This document shows, one piece after another, positions 17,944 to 27,850 of a DNA stretch of 64,000 nt (the stretch's first letter is position 1; every line of letters starts with the position of its first letter). The DNA lies in the NCBI GenBank assembly GCA_022774325.1, contig JALFNN010000083.1, forward strand, positions 1-64,000. The letters are read 5' to 3'. This DNA comes from a bacterium (GTDB lineage: Bacteria > Bacillota > Clostridia > Lachnospirales > Lachnospiraceae). The notes under the pieces were generated by a model. The model saw only the letters and a program-made list of their open reading frames with translations, had not been told where the DNA came from and did not search any database. Position numbers and translations under genes: made by a program.

Positions 17944-19029
17944 ATGAATCTGAATATTGGTGTGATTAAGGGAGACGGAATCGGTCCGGAGATCGTGACC
18001 GAGGCAATGAAAGTTCTGGACAAGACCGGAGAAATATATGGTTTCCGGTGTACATACGAGCAGCTTCTGATGGGAGGAGCATCGATCGATGTGCATGGAG
18101 TGCCGCTGACAGATGAGACGATTGCGAGAGCAAAGGCAAGTGATGCGGTTCTGATGGGATCGATCGGCGGGGATGCGAAGACATCTCCATGGTACCAGCT
18201 GGAACCATCAAAAAGACCGGAAGCCGGCCTGCTTAAGATTCGTAAAGCGCTGAATTTGTTTGCAAATCTGCGTCCGGCAGTTCTCTATGAAGAACTTGCA
18301 GCCGCTTGTCCTTTGAAAGAAGAGATAACAGAGGGTGGATTCGATCTGATGATCATGCGTGAACTGACCGGCGGATTGTATTTCGGAGAGAGAAAAACAG
18401 TTGAAGAAGAAGGAGTCAGAACAGCTTATGATTCTTTGACATATAATGAGAATGAAATACGCAGGATTGCCGTGAGAGCGTTTGATATAGCTATGAAGAG
18501 AAGAAAGAAAGTGACCAGCGTTGATAAAGCAAATGTACTGGATTCTTCCAGACTCTGGAGAAAGGTTGTCGAGGAAGTCGCGGCGGATTACCCGGAAGTG
18601 ACGCTGGAACACATGCTGGTGGATAACTGTGCAATGCAGCTTGTAAGAGATCCGAAGCAGTTTGACGTCATTCTGACTGAGAACATGTTCGGTGATATTT
18701 TGTCGGATGAGGCCAGTATGGTAACCGGATCAATCGGAATGCTTGCGAGCGCAAGCCTGAATGAGACGAAGTTTGGTCTTTATGAACCGAGCGGTGGGTC
18801 CGCACCGGATATTGCCGGTAAGGGAATCGCGAATCCGATTGCGACGATTTTGTCTGCAGCAATGATGCTTCGGTTTAGCTTTGATCTTGACAAAGCAGCG
18901 GATGCAATTGAAGCAGCTGTTTCGCAGGTACTGAAGGACGGCTATCGTACCGGTGATATTATGTCGGAGGGATGCACGAAAGTCGGAACTGCACAGATGG
19001 GGGATTTGATCTGTGAACGGATTCATTAG
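17944..19029 (+). CDS. leuB: 3-isopropylmalate dehydrogenase
   Basis: Oxidative decarboxylation of 3-isopropylmalate in leucine synthesis, NAD+-dependent. Visible are the N-terminal [13 protein letters not shown], the substrate loop with [21 protein letters not shown], the metal-binding [16 protein letters not shown] and the coenzyme-binding [14 protein letters not shown]. Length is 361 residues. GGAAGG 10 bases before 17944 favours that ATG over the one at 17935. No leuA, leuC or leuD is next to it, which is uncommon for leuB. Confidence 0.95.
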   Translation: MNLNIGVIKGDGIGPEIVTEAMKVLDKTGEIYGFRCTYEQLLMGGASIDVHGVPLTDETIARAKASDAVLMGSIGGDAKTSPWYQLEPSKRPEAGLLKIRKALNLFANLRPAVLYEELAAACPLKEEITEGGFDLMIMRELTGGLYFGERKTVEEEGVRTAYDSLTYNENEIRRIAVRAFDIAMKRRKKVTSVDKANVLDSSRLWRKVVEEVAADYPEVTLEHMLVDNCAMQLVRDPKQFDVILTENMFGDILSDEASMVTGSIGMLASASLNETKFGLYEPSGGSAPDIAGKGIANPIATILSAAMMLRFSFDLDKAADAIEAAVSQVLKDGYRTGDIMSEGCTKVGTAQMGDLICERIH

Positions 19030-19094
19030 GAAGTCTTGCTTGGCTGAAGTCAGTATAAAGCATACATAGAGGATATTCAGGAGGATACATAGAA

Positions 19095-20762
19095 ATGAAA
19101 AGCGATAATGTTAAAAAAGGGATGCAACAGGCACCACATCGGTCCCTGTTCAACGCATTAGGGTATACCAAAGAGGAGCTGGATCGTCCATTGGTCGGAA
19201 TCGTCAGTTCTTACAATGAGATCGTTCCGGGACATATGAATCTGGATAAGATCGTGAACGCAGTAAAAATGGGAGTTGCCATGGCAGGAGGAACACCGGT
19301 TATGTTCCCGGCGATCGCTGTCTGCGATGGAATTGCGATGGGACATATCGGAATGAAATACTCTCTGGTAACCAGAGATCTGATTGCAGATTCCACCGAG
19401 GCAATGGCACTGGCTCATCAGTTTGATGCACTTGTTATGGTTCCGAACTGTGACAAGAATGTGCCCGGACTTCTGATGGCAGCAGCACGAATCAACGTGC
19501 CTACTATATTTGTCAGCGGTGGTCCGATGCTTGCCGGTCATGTAAAAGGCCAGAAGAGAAGCCTTTCCAGCATGTTTGAAGCAGTTGGTTCTTATGCTGC
19601 AGGCACGATGACAGAAGAAGATGTATGTGAATTTGAAAATAAAGTATGCCCGACCTGTGGTTCTTGCTCCGGTATGTATACCGCGAACAGTATGAACTGT
19701 CTGACAGAAGTACTCGGTATGGGACTTCCGGGCAATGGAACCATTCCGGCAGTTTATTCAGAGCGTATCCGTCTTGCAAAGCATGCAGGCATGCAGGTAA
19801 TGGAACTTTACAGAAAGAATATCCGTCCGAGAGATATTATGACAAAAGAAGCGATCCTGAATGCCCTCACTGTAGATATGGCTTTGGGATGCTCTACCAA
19901 CAGTATGCTGCATCTTCCGGCTATTGCTCATGAGATCGGCATGGATTTCGAGATCGATTTCGCAAACGGAATCAGTGCAAAGACTCCGAATCTTTGCCAT
20001 CTTGCACCGGCAGGCCCGACTTATATGGAAGATCTGAATGAGGCCGGTGGTGTCTATGCAGTGATGAACGAATTGAATAAGAAGAACCTTCTGAATACAG
20101 AGTGTATGACCGTAACCGGTAAAACGGTGGGAGAAAATATTGCGGGATGTGTTAATAAGAATCCGGAAGTTATCCGTCCGATCGACAATCCATACAGCCA
20201 GACAGGCGGCCTTGCAGTATTGAAAGGAAATATCGCGCCGGACGGAAGTGTTGTAAAACGTTCGGCAGTTGTAGAAGAAATGCTCGTCCACGAAGGACCG
20301 GCCAGAGTATTTGAATGCGAAGAGGATGCAATCACAGCCATCAAGGGCGGACAGATTCATCCGGGAGATGTTGTCGTAATCCGTTATGTCGGACCGAAGG
20401 GTGGACCGGGTATGCCGGAAATGCTGAATCCGACTTCTGCAATCGCAGGAATGGGACTTGGCTCATCGGTTGCTCTTATCACCGACGGGCGTTTCAGCGG
20501 AGCTTCCAGAGGCGCATCTATCGGACATGTTTCGCCGGAAGCAGCAGTAGGCGGCCCAATTGCACTGATCGAAGAAGGAGATATCATTGAGATCGATATC
20601 CCGAATCTGAAACTGAATGTCAGAGTTTCGGATGAAGAACTGGTAGCGAGAAAAGAAAAATGGCAGCCGAGAGAACCGGAAGTTACAACCGGTTATCTTG
20701 CACGATATGCATCAATGGTAACATCCGGAAACCGCGGTGCGGTGCTGGAGATACCGCGTTAA
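19095..20762 (+). CDS. ilvD: Dihydroxy-acid dehydratase
   Basis: Makes the 2-keto acids for valine, isoleucine and leucine. Iron-sulfur cluster ligands can be seen in [11 protein letters not shown] and [19 protein letters not shown]. The conserved [20 protein letters not shown] is near the C-terminus. Length 555 residues, normal. Ribosome site AGGAGG precedes the ATG. It is the second gene of the operon; ilvB begins 28 bases after its stop. Confidence 0.97.
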   Translation: MKSDNVKKGMQQAPHRSLFNALGYTKEELDRPLVGIVSSYNEIVPGHMNLDKIVNAVKMGVAMAGGTPVMFPAIAVCDGIAMGHIGMKYSLVTRDLIADSTEAMALAHQFDALVMVPNCDKNVPGLLMAAARINVPTIFVSGGPMLAGHVKGQKRSLSSMFEAVGSYAAGTMTEEDVCEFENKVCPTCGSCSGMYTANSMNCLTEVLGMGLPGNGTIPAVYSERIRLAKHAGMQVMELYRKNIRPRDIMTKEAILNALTVDMALGCSTNSMLHLPAIAHEIGMDFEIDFANGISAKTPNLCHLAPAGPTYMEDLNEAGGVYAVMNELNKKNLLNTECMTVTGKTVGENIAGCVNKNPEVIRPIDNPYSQTGGLAVLKGNIAPDGSVVKRSAVVEEMLVHEGPARVFECEEDAITAIKGGQIHPGDVVVIRYVGPKGGPGMPEMLNPTSAIAGMGLGSSVALITDGRFSGASRGASIGHVSPEAAVGGPIALIEEGDIIEIDIPNLKLNVRVSDEELVARKEKWQPREPEVTTGYLARYASMVTSGNRGAVLEIPR

Positions 20763-20790
20763 GAATAAAGTACAAAGGGGAATGCACAAC

Positions 20791-22482
20791 ATGCGGTTAA
20801 ATGGTTCTGAAATATTGATAGAATGTTTAAAAGAACAAGGCGTTGATACCGTTTTCGGATATCCGGGCGGGGCAATTTTGAATGTATATGACGAATTATA
20901 TAAGCATAGTAATGAAATTAAGCACATTCTGACTTCTCACGAGCAGGGCGCGTCTCATGCAGCAGACGGTTATGCCCGCGCCACCGGAAAAGTCGGTGTA
21001 TGTTTTGCAACAAGCGGTCCGGGAGCCACCAATCTGGTAACCGGAATCGCAACAGCATTTATGGATTCGATTCCAATCGTGGCTATCACATGTAATGTCG
21101 GGGTGCCGCTTCTTGGAAAAGACAGTTTCCAGGAAATTGATATCACTGGAATCACCATGCCGATCACAAAATATAATTTTATCGTGAAAGATGTCAATGA
21201 GCTTGCAAAGACGATCAGAAAAGCATTTGCCATCGCACAGTCAGGAAGACCGGGGCCGGTTCTGATCGATATCCCGAAGGATGTTACCGCAAACATGGCA
21301 GAGTATGAACCGATGAAGATCGAGCCGGTGAAGAAGTACAAAAAAGATATTTGTATGGAAGATGTAGAACAAGCGTTACAGATGATTCGTGAAGCTCAAA
21401 AGCCTTATATTTTCGTCGGAGGCGGGGCAATCCTCTCTGATGCAAGTGAGGAATTAAGAGCGTTTGTAGAGAAAGTTCAGGCGCCGGTATGTGATACTCT
21501 GATGGGAAAAGGAGCATTTCCGGGTACAGATGAACTGTATACAGGAATGCTTGGTATGCATGGAACCAAAACTTCGAATTTTGGTGTCAGCGGATGTGAT
21601 CTTCTGATCGTAATCGGTGCGAGATTCTCAGATCGTGTTACAGGAAATGCAAAAAGATTTGCGGAAAAGGCCAAGATCCTTCAGATCGATATCGATGTAG
21701 CAGAGATGAACAAAAATGTTATGATTGATTGTGGTGTCGTAGGCGATATCAAGGAAGTACTTACCTTGATCAATGAGAGACTTCCGAAGCAGAATCATGA
21801 TGAATGGATTCGGAAGATTCAGGAGTACAAACAGAAATATCCACTGACTTATCATCCGGATATTCTGACGGGACCTTTTGTTGTCGAAGAGATCTACAGA
21901 CAGACAAAAGGGGAGGCACTGATCGTCACAGAGGTCGGACAGCATCAGATGTGGGCGGCACAGTATTATAAATATACCAAGCCGAGAACCCTGCTGACTT
22001 CCGGAGGACTTGGAACCATGGGATATGGACTTGGTGCATCCATTGGTGCCAAGATGGGATGCCCCGAGAAAACGGTTGTTAATATTGCGGGAGACGGCTG
22101 CTTCCGTATGAATATGAATGAGATCGCCACAGCTGCCAGATATCAGATTCCGATCATCCAGGTGGTAATCAATAATCACGTACTCGGAATGGTGCGTCAG
22201 TGGCAGAATCTGTTTTATGGTCAGCGTTATTCAGCGACGGTACTGAATGATGCAGTGGATTTTGTAAAACTTTCAGAAGCTATGGGAGCGAAGGCAATTC
22301 GCGCAACGACGAAGAAGGACTTTGAAGCCGCTTTTCAGTCGGCGCTTGCGTGTGACGGTCCGTTCGTAATAGATTGCCAGATTGATTGTGATGATAAGGT
22401 ATGGCCGATGGTGGCACCCGGAGCTGCAATCAGCGAGGCGTTTGATGAAGGAGACCTGCAGGCAGAAAAACAAGAACAATAA
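20791..22482 (+). CDS. ilvB: Acetolactate synthase, large (catalytic) subunit
   Basis: Thiamine-diphosphate enzyme that condenses pyruvate (or pyruvate and 2-ketobutyrate) at the start of branched-chain synthesis. The glutamate loop VFGYPGGAILNVYDEL, the conserved TSHEQGASHAADGYARATG and the ThDP-binding GDGCFRMNMNEIATAARY are present. Length 563 residues. Earlier in-frame ATGs (20737 and 20782) overlap ilvD or sit on top of the AAAGGGG ribosome site, so 20791 was chosen. No ilvN small subunit or ilvC lies beside it, so the regulatory subunit must be elsewhere or absent. A catabolic AlsS is less likely given the operon. Confidence 0.93.
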   Translation: MRLNGSEILIECLKEQGVDTVFGYPGGAILNVYDELYKHSNEIKHILTSHEQGASHAADGYARATGKVGVCFATSGPGATNLVTGIATAFMDSIPIVAITCNVGVPLLGKDSFQEIDITGITMPITKYNFIVKDVNELAKTIRKAFAIAQSGRPGPVLIDIPKDVTANMAEYEPMKIEPVKKYKKDICMEDVEQALQMIREAQKPYIFVGGGAILSDASEELRAFVEKVQAPVCDTLMGKGAFPGTDELYTGMLGMHGTKTSNFGVSGCDLLIVIGARFSDRVTGNAKRFAEKAKILQIDIDVAEMNKNVMIDCGVVGDIKEVLTLINERLPKQNHDEWIRKIQEYKQKYPLTYHPDILTGPFVVEEIYRQTKGEALIVTEVGQHQMWAAQYYKYTKPRTLLTSGGLGTMGYGLGASIGAKMGCPEKTVVNIAGDGCFRMNMNEIATAARYQIPIIQVVINNHVLGMVRQWQNLFYGQRYSATVLNDAVDFVKLSEAMGAKAIRATTKKDFEAAFQSALACDGPFVIDCQIDCDDKVWPMVAPGAAISEAFDEGDLQAEKQEQ

Positions 22483-22510
22483 TTTTAAAGCAGGAATGGA
22501 GGAAAAGACT

Positions 22511-23593
22511 ATGAAAAGAGTTTACAACTTTTCAGCAGGACCGGCAGTGCTGCCGGAAGAAGTGCTTAAAGAAGCAGCAGAGGAAATGCTGGATTACCAG
22601 GGAACAGGGATGTCCGTTATGGAGATGAGTCATCGTTCCAAAGCTTTTGAGAAAATTATCACAGAAGCGGAACAGGATCTTCGTGATCTTATGAATATTC
22701 CGGACAACTATAAAGTATTATTCTTACAGGGCGGAGCAAGCCAGCAGTTTGCAATGATTCCGATGAACCTGATGAAGAATAAGGTTGCTGATTACATTAT
22801 CACAGGTCAGTGGGCGAAAAAGGCTGCCGCTGAAGCTGAGAAATACGGAAAGGTAAACCGTATCGCATCTTCTGCAGATAAGACATTCAGCTATATTCCG
22901 GATTGCTCTGATCTTCCGATTGACGACGATGCAGATTATGTTTATATCTGTGAGAATAACACAATTTACGGAACAAAATACAAAGAACTTCCGAACACCA
23001 AGGGAAAACTTCTGGTAGCTGATGTATCTTCCTGTTTCCTTTCTGAGCCGGTTGATGTGACAAAATACGGCATCATTTACGGTGGCGTTCAGAAAAATAT
23101 CGGACCGGCAGGTACCGTAATTGTGATCATCAGAGAAGATCTGATTACAGAGGATGTTCTTCCGGGAACTCCGACCATGCTGCAGTATAAAACACATGCA
23201 GATGCGAAATCACTTTACAACACACCTCCGGCATATGGCATTTACATTTGCGGAAAAGTGTTCAAATGGCTCAAGAAGATGGGCGGTCTTGAAGTGATGA
23301 AAGAGCGCAATGAGAAGAAAGCGAAACTTCTCTATGATTATCTGGATCAGAGTAAGCTATTCAAGGGCACCGTTGAGAAGAAGGATCGGTCTCTTATGAA
23401 CGTACCGTTCGTAACAGGCAGTGATGAACTGGATGCCAAATTCGTAAGAGAAGCAAAAGAAGCAGGCCTTGAGAACTTGAAAGGTCATCGTACAGTCGGC
23501 GGTATGCGTGCAAGTATCTACAACGCAATGCCGTACGAAGGCGTAGAAGCACTGGTTGCATTTATGAAAAAATTTGAGAAGGAGAATCTGTAG
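22511..23593 (+). CDS. serC: Phosphoserine aminotransferase
   Basis: PLP-dependent transamination of 3-phosphohydroxypyruvate to phosphoserine. The protein begins MKRVYNFSAGPAVLPEEVL, the hallmark of SerC. It has the PLP-lysine region GVQKNIGPAGTVIVIIRED and HRTVGGMRASIYNAMP at the C-terminus. Length 360 residues. GGAGG 7 bases upstream supports 22511 rather than upstream ATGs inside ilvB. serA follows 2 bases after the stop, so the two are surely co-translated. Confidence 0.97.
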   Translation: MKRVYNFSAGPAVLPEEVLKEAAEEMLDYQGTGMSVMEMSHRSKAFEKIITEAEQDLRDLMNIPDNYKVLFLQGGASQQFAMIPMNLMKNKVADYIITGQWAKKAAAEAEKYGKVNRIASSADKTFSYIPDCSDLPIDDDADYVYICENNTIYGTKYKELPNTKGKLLVADVSSCFLSEPVDVTKYGIIYGGVQKNIGPAGTVIVIIREDLITEDVLPGTPTMLQYKTHADAKSLYNTPPAYGIYICGKVFKWLKKMGGLEVMKERNEKKAKLLYDYLDQSKLFKGTVEKKDRSLMNVPFVTGSDELDAKFVREAKEAGLENLKGHRTVGGMRASIYNAMPYEGVEALVAFMKKFEKENL

Positions 23594-23595
23594 TT

Positions 23596-24756
23596 ATGTA
23601 TAAATATTATTGCTTAAATCCAATCTCAAATGTAGGTCTTGATAAATTCACAGATGAATATGCACCGGCAAGCGATGCAAAGGGAGCAGACGCCATTCTG
23701 GTAAGAAGTGCGGCAATGCATGAAATGGAATTTGACAAAAGCCTGAAGGCAATCGGCCGTGCAGGAGCCGGCGTAAATAATATCCCGTTGGAAAAATGTG
23801 CAGAACAGGGAATCGTCGTATTTAATACACCTGGAGCAAATGCGAACGGGGTAAAGGAACTTGTGATTGCAGGTCTTCTTCTTGCATCCCGTGATATCAT
23901 CGGAGGTATTAACTGGGTTCAGGAGAATGAAGAAGATGGAAATATCGCAAAAGACGCCGAAAAAGCTAAGAAAGCTTTTGCGGGATGTGAAATCGAGGGC
24001 AAGAAGCTCGGAGTAATCGGACTTGGCGCAATCGGTGTTCTTGTTGCAAATGCGGCAACTAATCTCGGAATGGATGTTTACGGATATGATCCGTATGTTT
24101 CTGTAGATTCCGCATGGAGACTTTCCAGAAGCATTCATCATGCCAAAAGCGTAGATGAACTTTATAAAGAATGTGATTATATCACGATTCATGTACCGGC
24201 ACTTCCGGATACCAAAGGCATGATTGATAAGAATGCGATCGATTTAATGAAAGATGGTGTTGTTGTGCTGAATTTCGCAAGAGATGTTCTTGTGAACAGT
24301 GAAGCGATGGTAGATGCTCTGATCAGTGGCAAAGTAAAGCGTTATGTGACCGATTTTCCAACACCGGAGATCGCAGGCGTGAAGAATGCGATCGTTATCC
24401 CACATCTGGGCGCTTCTACAGAGGAATCTGAAGACAACTGTGCGAAGATGGCTGTTCAGGAACTGAGAGATTTCCTTGAAAATGGAAATATCAAAAATTC
24501 TGTCAATTATCCGTCCTGTGATATGGGCGTGAAAGACAAGACCCGTATTACGATCATGCACAGAAATATTCCGAACATGATCGGTCAGTTTACCGCATTG
24601 CTTGCAAAAGACAATGTCAATATCGATGACATGACGAACAAGAATAGCGGTGCATATGCATACACTATGATGGATGTGGATTCTGAAGTCGGTGCTGAGG
24701 TTGTGGATGGACTGGAAGCAATCGAAGGAGTACTCAAAGTCAGAGTGATTGAATAG
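23596..24756 (+). CDS. serA: D-3-phosphoglycerate dehydrogenase with ACT domain
   Basis: First step of serine synthesis. A D-isomer 2-hydroxyacid dehydrogenase with nucleotide-binding KLGVIGLGAIGVLVANAA (residues about 135), the catalytic arginine region VVLNFARDVLVN and the catalytic histidine in IPHLGASTEES. Residues from about 315 form a C-terminal ACT domain (RITIMHRNIPNMIGQFTALL), so serine feedback is possible. Length 386 residues, shorter than the 500-plus-residue forms with an extra domain. It closes the operon before a strong terminator. Confidence 0.92.
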   Translation: MYKYYCLNPISNVGLDKFTDEYAPASDAKGADAILVRSAAMHEMEFDKSLKAIGRAGAGVNNIPLEKCAEQGIVVFNTPGANANGVKELVIAGLLLASRDIIGGINWVQENEEDGNIAKDAEKAKKAFAGCEIEGKKLGVIGLGAIGVLVANAATNLGMDVYGYDPYVSVDSAWRLSRSIHHAKSVDELYKECDYITIHVPALPDTKGMIDKNAIDLMKDGVVVLNFARDVLVNSEAMVDALISGKVKRYVTDFPTPEIAGVKNAIVIPHLGASTEESEDNCAKMAVQELRDFLENGNIKNSVNYPSCDMGVKDKTRITIMHRNIPNMIGQFTALLAKDNVNIDDMTNKNSGAYAYTMMDVDSEVGAEVVDGLEAIEGVLKVRVIE

Positions 24757-24777
24757 AGAAACGATAAGAATAACAGT

Positions 24778-24806
24778 GGGCTGCGCAGGATATGCGCAGC
24801 TCTTTT
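24778..24806 (+). terminator. Terminator of the leuB-serA operon
   Basis: GCTGCGCA/TGCGCAGC stem with a five-base loop, followed by CTCTTTTC. Confidence 0.85.
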
Positions 24807-24889
24807 CGTGTGAAAGAAGAGTTCGGGCATATATTACAAATATTACAAATTCTACTCTGATTTTTAATATATCTTAAGAAAATCTTCCA

Positions 24890-24918
24890 TTGTATACGAA
24901 GTTACTATGCCTTATAAT
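24890..24918 (+). promoter_or_regulatory. Promoter of the polysaccharide deacetylase gene
   Basis: TTGTAT, 17-bp spacer, TATAAT. It overlaps the ATG at 24907, which is why that codon is rejected as the gene start. Confidence 0.65.
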
Positions 24919-24963
24919 GTAGATGAAAACAAGAAAAAACATAGATATTGTGGGGTAATACGA

Positions 24964-26442
24964 ATGAAGAAGAAAGACATGAGAAGGGCGCGTGCAAGAG
25001 CAAGAGCAGCCATAAAACGTAGAAATAAAAAGAAACACGGCAAAGTTTCCACAATCAGTATTCTGGGAGTACTGATGGTATGCCTGGTATCGGCATTACT
25101 GCTCAGCCATGGAGCTGTCGCAGGAGGACAGCAGGAAATACCGATTACGCTGAAGGTGGATGACATTTCTGTTGTGCAGGGAGAGGAAAGGCCGCTTCTT
25201 ACAGCAAAAGCCAGCTGCGACGGAGATGTGGAGACGGTCCTGGATGAAGATACGGGGTATACGATCCAGGATCTTGTGGATGAGTTGAACCGTGGTATCG
25301 GCTTCACGCTGGAGTGCGATGGAGACGGAAGTACGGAAGGAAAGTTTCCAATCAAGGCAGAACTTACCAGTGAGATCACCACGCCGCTTTATGCAGAGTG
25401 GTTTGGTAAAGTGAAGGTTGATGTTGAGGATGGTGTCTTTGAAGTTAAGAACCAATACGGAGAATGGGATGACAGTCGATTCAAACGCTGGGACGGTACA
25501 TATGTTGCAAATGATTTTATCACTTATCATGGCAGGACCTATTATTTTGGAGAGGACGGCAAGAAAGTAATTGGATGGCAGGAAATTGCTTCGGCCCGTT
25601 ATTATTTCGATAAAAAGGGTGTCATGCAGACCGGCTGGTATGAAGAAGACGGCGCAAAATACTATTTTGACGATACGGGAATGATGACGGTCGGATGGCT
25701 GACACTGGATGATAATAAGTATTATTTTGATCAGGAAGGTAAGATGCTGACCGGAGAACAAAAAATCGGTGTGAGAAAATGCGTCTTTTCCGAAGACGGA
25801 GTTCTGGAATCTGAGGAAGGCGGCGTAGATCCGAACGCACCGATGGTTGCACTCACATTTGATGACGGACCGGGGCCAAGAACTGCTGAGCTGCTGGATG
25901 TTCTGGCGGAATATGATGCAAGAGCGACATTTTTCATGCTGGGAACTCAGGTGAGCAAGAATCCGGATACTGTGAAGAAAATGGCAGAGATCGGCTGTGA
26001 ACTGGGCAATCACTCCTATGATCATACAAATCTGACGAAGCTGGATGCAAATGGAATCCAGAAACAGATGAGTGACACGAACAATCAGCTCGTCGAAGCT
26101 TGTGGACAGAAAGCGACGGTCATGCGTCCTCCTTACGGTGCGATTAATGATACAGTTAAACAGAACGCAGGCTTGCCTATGATTCTGTGGTCTATAGATA
26201 CTCTGGACTGGAAGACGAGGAATACGCAGTCCACGATCGACGCAGTTATGAATAATGTCCAGGACGGAGCTGTCATTCTGATGCATGATATTCATACACA
26301 GTCCATTGATGCGGCCATTGCATTGATTCCGAAGCTTCAGGAAGCCGGATATCAGCTTGTTACCATCAGTGAGATGGCAGAGGCGAAAGGAATCCAGATG
26401 GAAAATGGCGGAAAATATGGATTCTTCCAAAAAAGTGAATAA
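24964..26442 (+). CDS. Polysaccharide deacetylase with cell-wall-binding repeats
   Basis: A secreted or membrane-anchored NodB-family esterase, probably acting on peptidoglycan or another wall sugar. A very basic N-terminus (RRARARARAA, then KRRNKKK) precedes a hydrophobic segment (ISILGVLMVCLVSALLLSHG). A middle region has about four repeats of the choline/glucan-binding type (YYFGEDGKKVIGWQ, YYFDKKGVMQTGWY, YYFDDTGMMTVGWL, YYFDQEGKMLTGE). The NodB catalytic domain follows with TFDDGPGPRT, NHSYDHTNLTKL, RPPYGAIND and ILMHDIHTQ. The start at 24964 is set by the promoter position. Ribosome site is weak. Confidence 0.88.
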   Translation: MKKKDMRRARARARAAIKRRNKKKHGKVSTISILGVLMVCLVSALLLSHGAVAGGQQEIPITLKVDDISVVQGEERPLLTAKASCDGDVETVLDEDTGYTIQDLVDELNRGIGFTLECDGDGSTEGKFPIKAELTSEITTPLYAEWFGKVKVDVEDGVFEVKNQYGEWDDSRFKRWDGTYVANDFITYHGRTYYFGEDGKKVIGWQEIASARYYFDKKGVMQTGWYEEDGAKYYFDDTGMMTVGWLTLDDNKYYFDQEGKMLTGEQKIGVRKCVFSEDGVLESEEGGVDPNAPMVALTFDDGPGPRTAELLDVLAEYDARATFFMLGTQVSKNPDTVKKMAEIGCELGNHSYDHTNLTKLDANGIQKQMSDTNNQLVEACGQKATVMRPPYGAINDTVKQNAGLPMILWSIDTLDWKTRNTQSTIDAVMNNVQDGAVILMHDIHTQSIDAAIALIPKLQEAGYQLVTISEMAEAKGIQMENGGKYGFFQKSE

Positions 26443-26449
26443 AAGGTGT

Positions 26450-26477
26450 TTGCAGTTTTCTAAAAATGTGGTATCAT
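26450..26477 (+). promoter_or_regulatory. Promoter of aroE
   Basis: TTGCAG, 16-bp spacer, TATCAT, about 53 bases before the start codon. Confidence 0.45.
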
Positions 26478-26530
26478 ATAGCATAGTAACGCTTTACAGT
26501 GTGAAACTATAGAACGAGAGGTACAAAGAA

Positions 26531-27400
26531 ATGGCATATGAAATAACAGGGCATACTGTCCTTACCGGCCTCCTTGGAAGTCCTGTGGCTCACAGTATTT
26601 CGCCAATGATGCACAACGAAGCATTCCGCCAACTGGGGCTGGACTATGCATACTTGGCATTTGATGTCGGGACAGATCATTTGAAGACTGCTGTGGAAGG
26701 TCTTAAAGTCATGGGAGTCAGGGGCTTTAACCTTACAATGCCGGATAAGAATCTGATGTGTAGTCTGGTTGATAAGCTTTCACCTGCTTCAGAAATCGGT
26801 GGGGCAGTGAATACAGTGGTAAATGATGACGGCGTGTTGACCGGATATACAACGGATGGAATCGGATTTATGCGATCAGTTAAGGAAGAAGGCATGGATA
26901 TTATCGGGAAGAAGATGACACTTCTCGGAGCAGGAGGAGCTGCGGCCGCAATCATGATTCAGGCGGCACTGGACGGAGTGGCTGAGATCTCCGTATTCAA
27001 TATCCGAGATGATTTCTTTACACGTGCAGAAGGTATTATGGAAAAATTGAGAGGGCAGACGGAATGTAAGCTAAATCTTTATGATTTCTCAGATCCGGAA
27101 GTTCTGAAGAGAGAGATCGCAGAGAGTGTCATCCTTGTAAACGGAACTTCCATCGGAATGGCACCGCGTACAGACCGCTGCATTATAACTGACGACAGTG
27201 TATTCCGGAAAGATCTGTTTGTCTTTGATGTGATTTATAATCCGGAGGAAACCCTTCTTCTTAAGAAGGCGAAAGCGGTCGGATGTCAGACAGCAAACGG
27301 TCTGAATATGCTCCTTTATCAGGGCGCGGCTTCTTTTGAACTCTGGACCGGGTGTGAGATGCCGGTTGACATCATCAAGGAAAAATATTTTAAACGTTAA
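26531..27400 (+). CDS. aroE: Shikimate dehydrogenase
   Basis: NADPH-dependent reduction of 3-dehydroshikimate. The substrate-binding GSPVAHSISPMMHNEAF lies near the start. The catalytic lysine region reads NLTMPDKNLM, where PDK replaces the more usual PHK, and TTDGIGF carries the catalytic aspartate. The nucleotide loop is LLGAGGAAAAI. Length 289 residues. GAGAGG ribosome site. Quinate/shikimate dehydrogenase paralogues look similar, but the neighbouring aroF and aroB favour biosynthesis. Confidence 0.88.
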   Translation: MAYEITGHTVLTGLLGSPVAHSISPMMHNEAFRQLGLDYAYLAFDVGTDHLKTAVEGLKVMGVRGFNLTMPDKNLMCSLVDKLSPASEIGGAVNTVVNDDGVLTGYTTDGIGFMRSVKEEGMDIIGKKMTLLGAGGAAAAIMIQAALDGVAEISVFNIRDDFFTRAEGIMEKLRGQTECKLNLYDFSDPEVLKREIAESVILVNGTSIGMAPRTDRCIITDDSVFRKDLFVFDVIYNPEETLLLKKAKAVGCQTANGLNMLLYQGAASFELWTGCEMPVDIIKEKYFKR

Positions 27401-27429
27401 TTGACAAATCGGTTTGAATTGTGTATTAT
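27401..27429 (+). promoter_or_regulatory. Promoter of the T-box/aroF/aroB transcript
   Basis: Consensus TTGACA, 17-bp spacer, TATTAT, directly after the aroE stop codon. Confidence 0.8.
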
Positions 27430-27439
27430 GGTTTATATG

Positions 27440-27752
27440 CTGATAAAATTGAATATTCTACTATCGAAATACGATGAAAAGAAGTAGTAGGTATAATGAA
27501 GTGTCACAGAGAGTCCTTGGCAGGTGCGATAAGGATACAACGAGTTATATTGAATTCCTCTTGGAGTAGAGTGCTGAATTACTGTAACAGTATTAGTAGG
27601 CATCTCCGGAAGCAGCCGTTATCTGCAAGGGTATAACCGGAATAAAGGCGTACCTGTCGAGGCAGTTGCTGTGAAGTAACTGTGAAGTGAGGTGGAACCA
27701 CGAAGTATGATTACTCTCGTCCTCTGTATATGCAGAAGACGGGAGTTTTTTA
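27440..27752 (+). promoter_or_regulatory. T-box leader, probably phenylalanine-specific
   Basis: A tRNA-sensing leader that controls read-through. Landmarks in order: stem I with CAGAGAG and an apical loop region GGTGCGATAAGG; the 3' side of stem I with GAA-TTC-CTCTTGGAG, where the specifier triplet at 27555-27557 reads TTC (Phe); the T-box core AGGTGGAACCACG (27690-27702); and a terminator, stem ACTCTCGTC/GACGGGAGT followed by TTTTTT (27713-27751). Uncharged tRNA-Phe should stabilise the antiterminator and switch on aroF-aroB. The specifier was placed by eye from the usual GAA-NNN-pyrimidine-rich-TTGGAG context. Confidence 0.88.
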
Positions 27753-27850
27753 TTACCATTGACTCAATAGGAAACTTCGTTTCTGCAAAAGTACGCTTCC
27801 CGGTGGGAGCATGTTTTTCAAAATCTTAAGAGACAGAAAGGAAAAAGACT

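Noticed and set aside
27790-27820. Second small hairpin (GCTTCCC/GGGAGC followed by ATGTTTTT) after the T-box terminator.
   Set aside because: The stem is short and the T-box already explains the control; a second attenuator is not supported.
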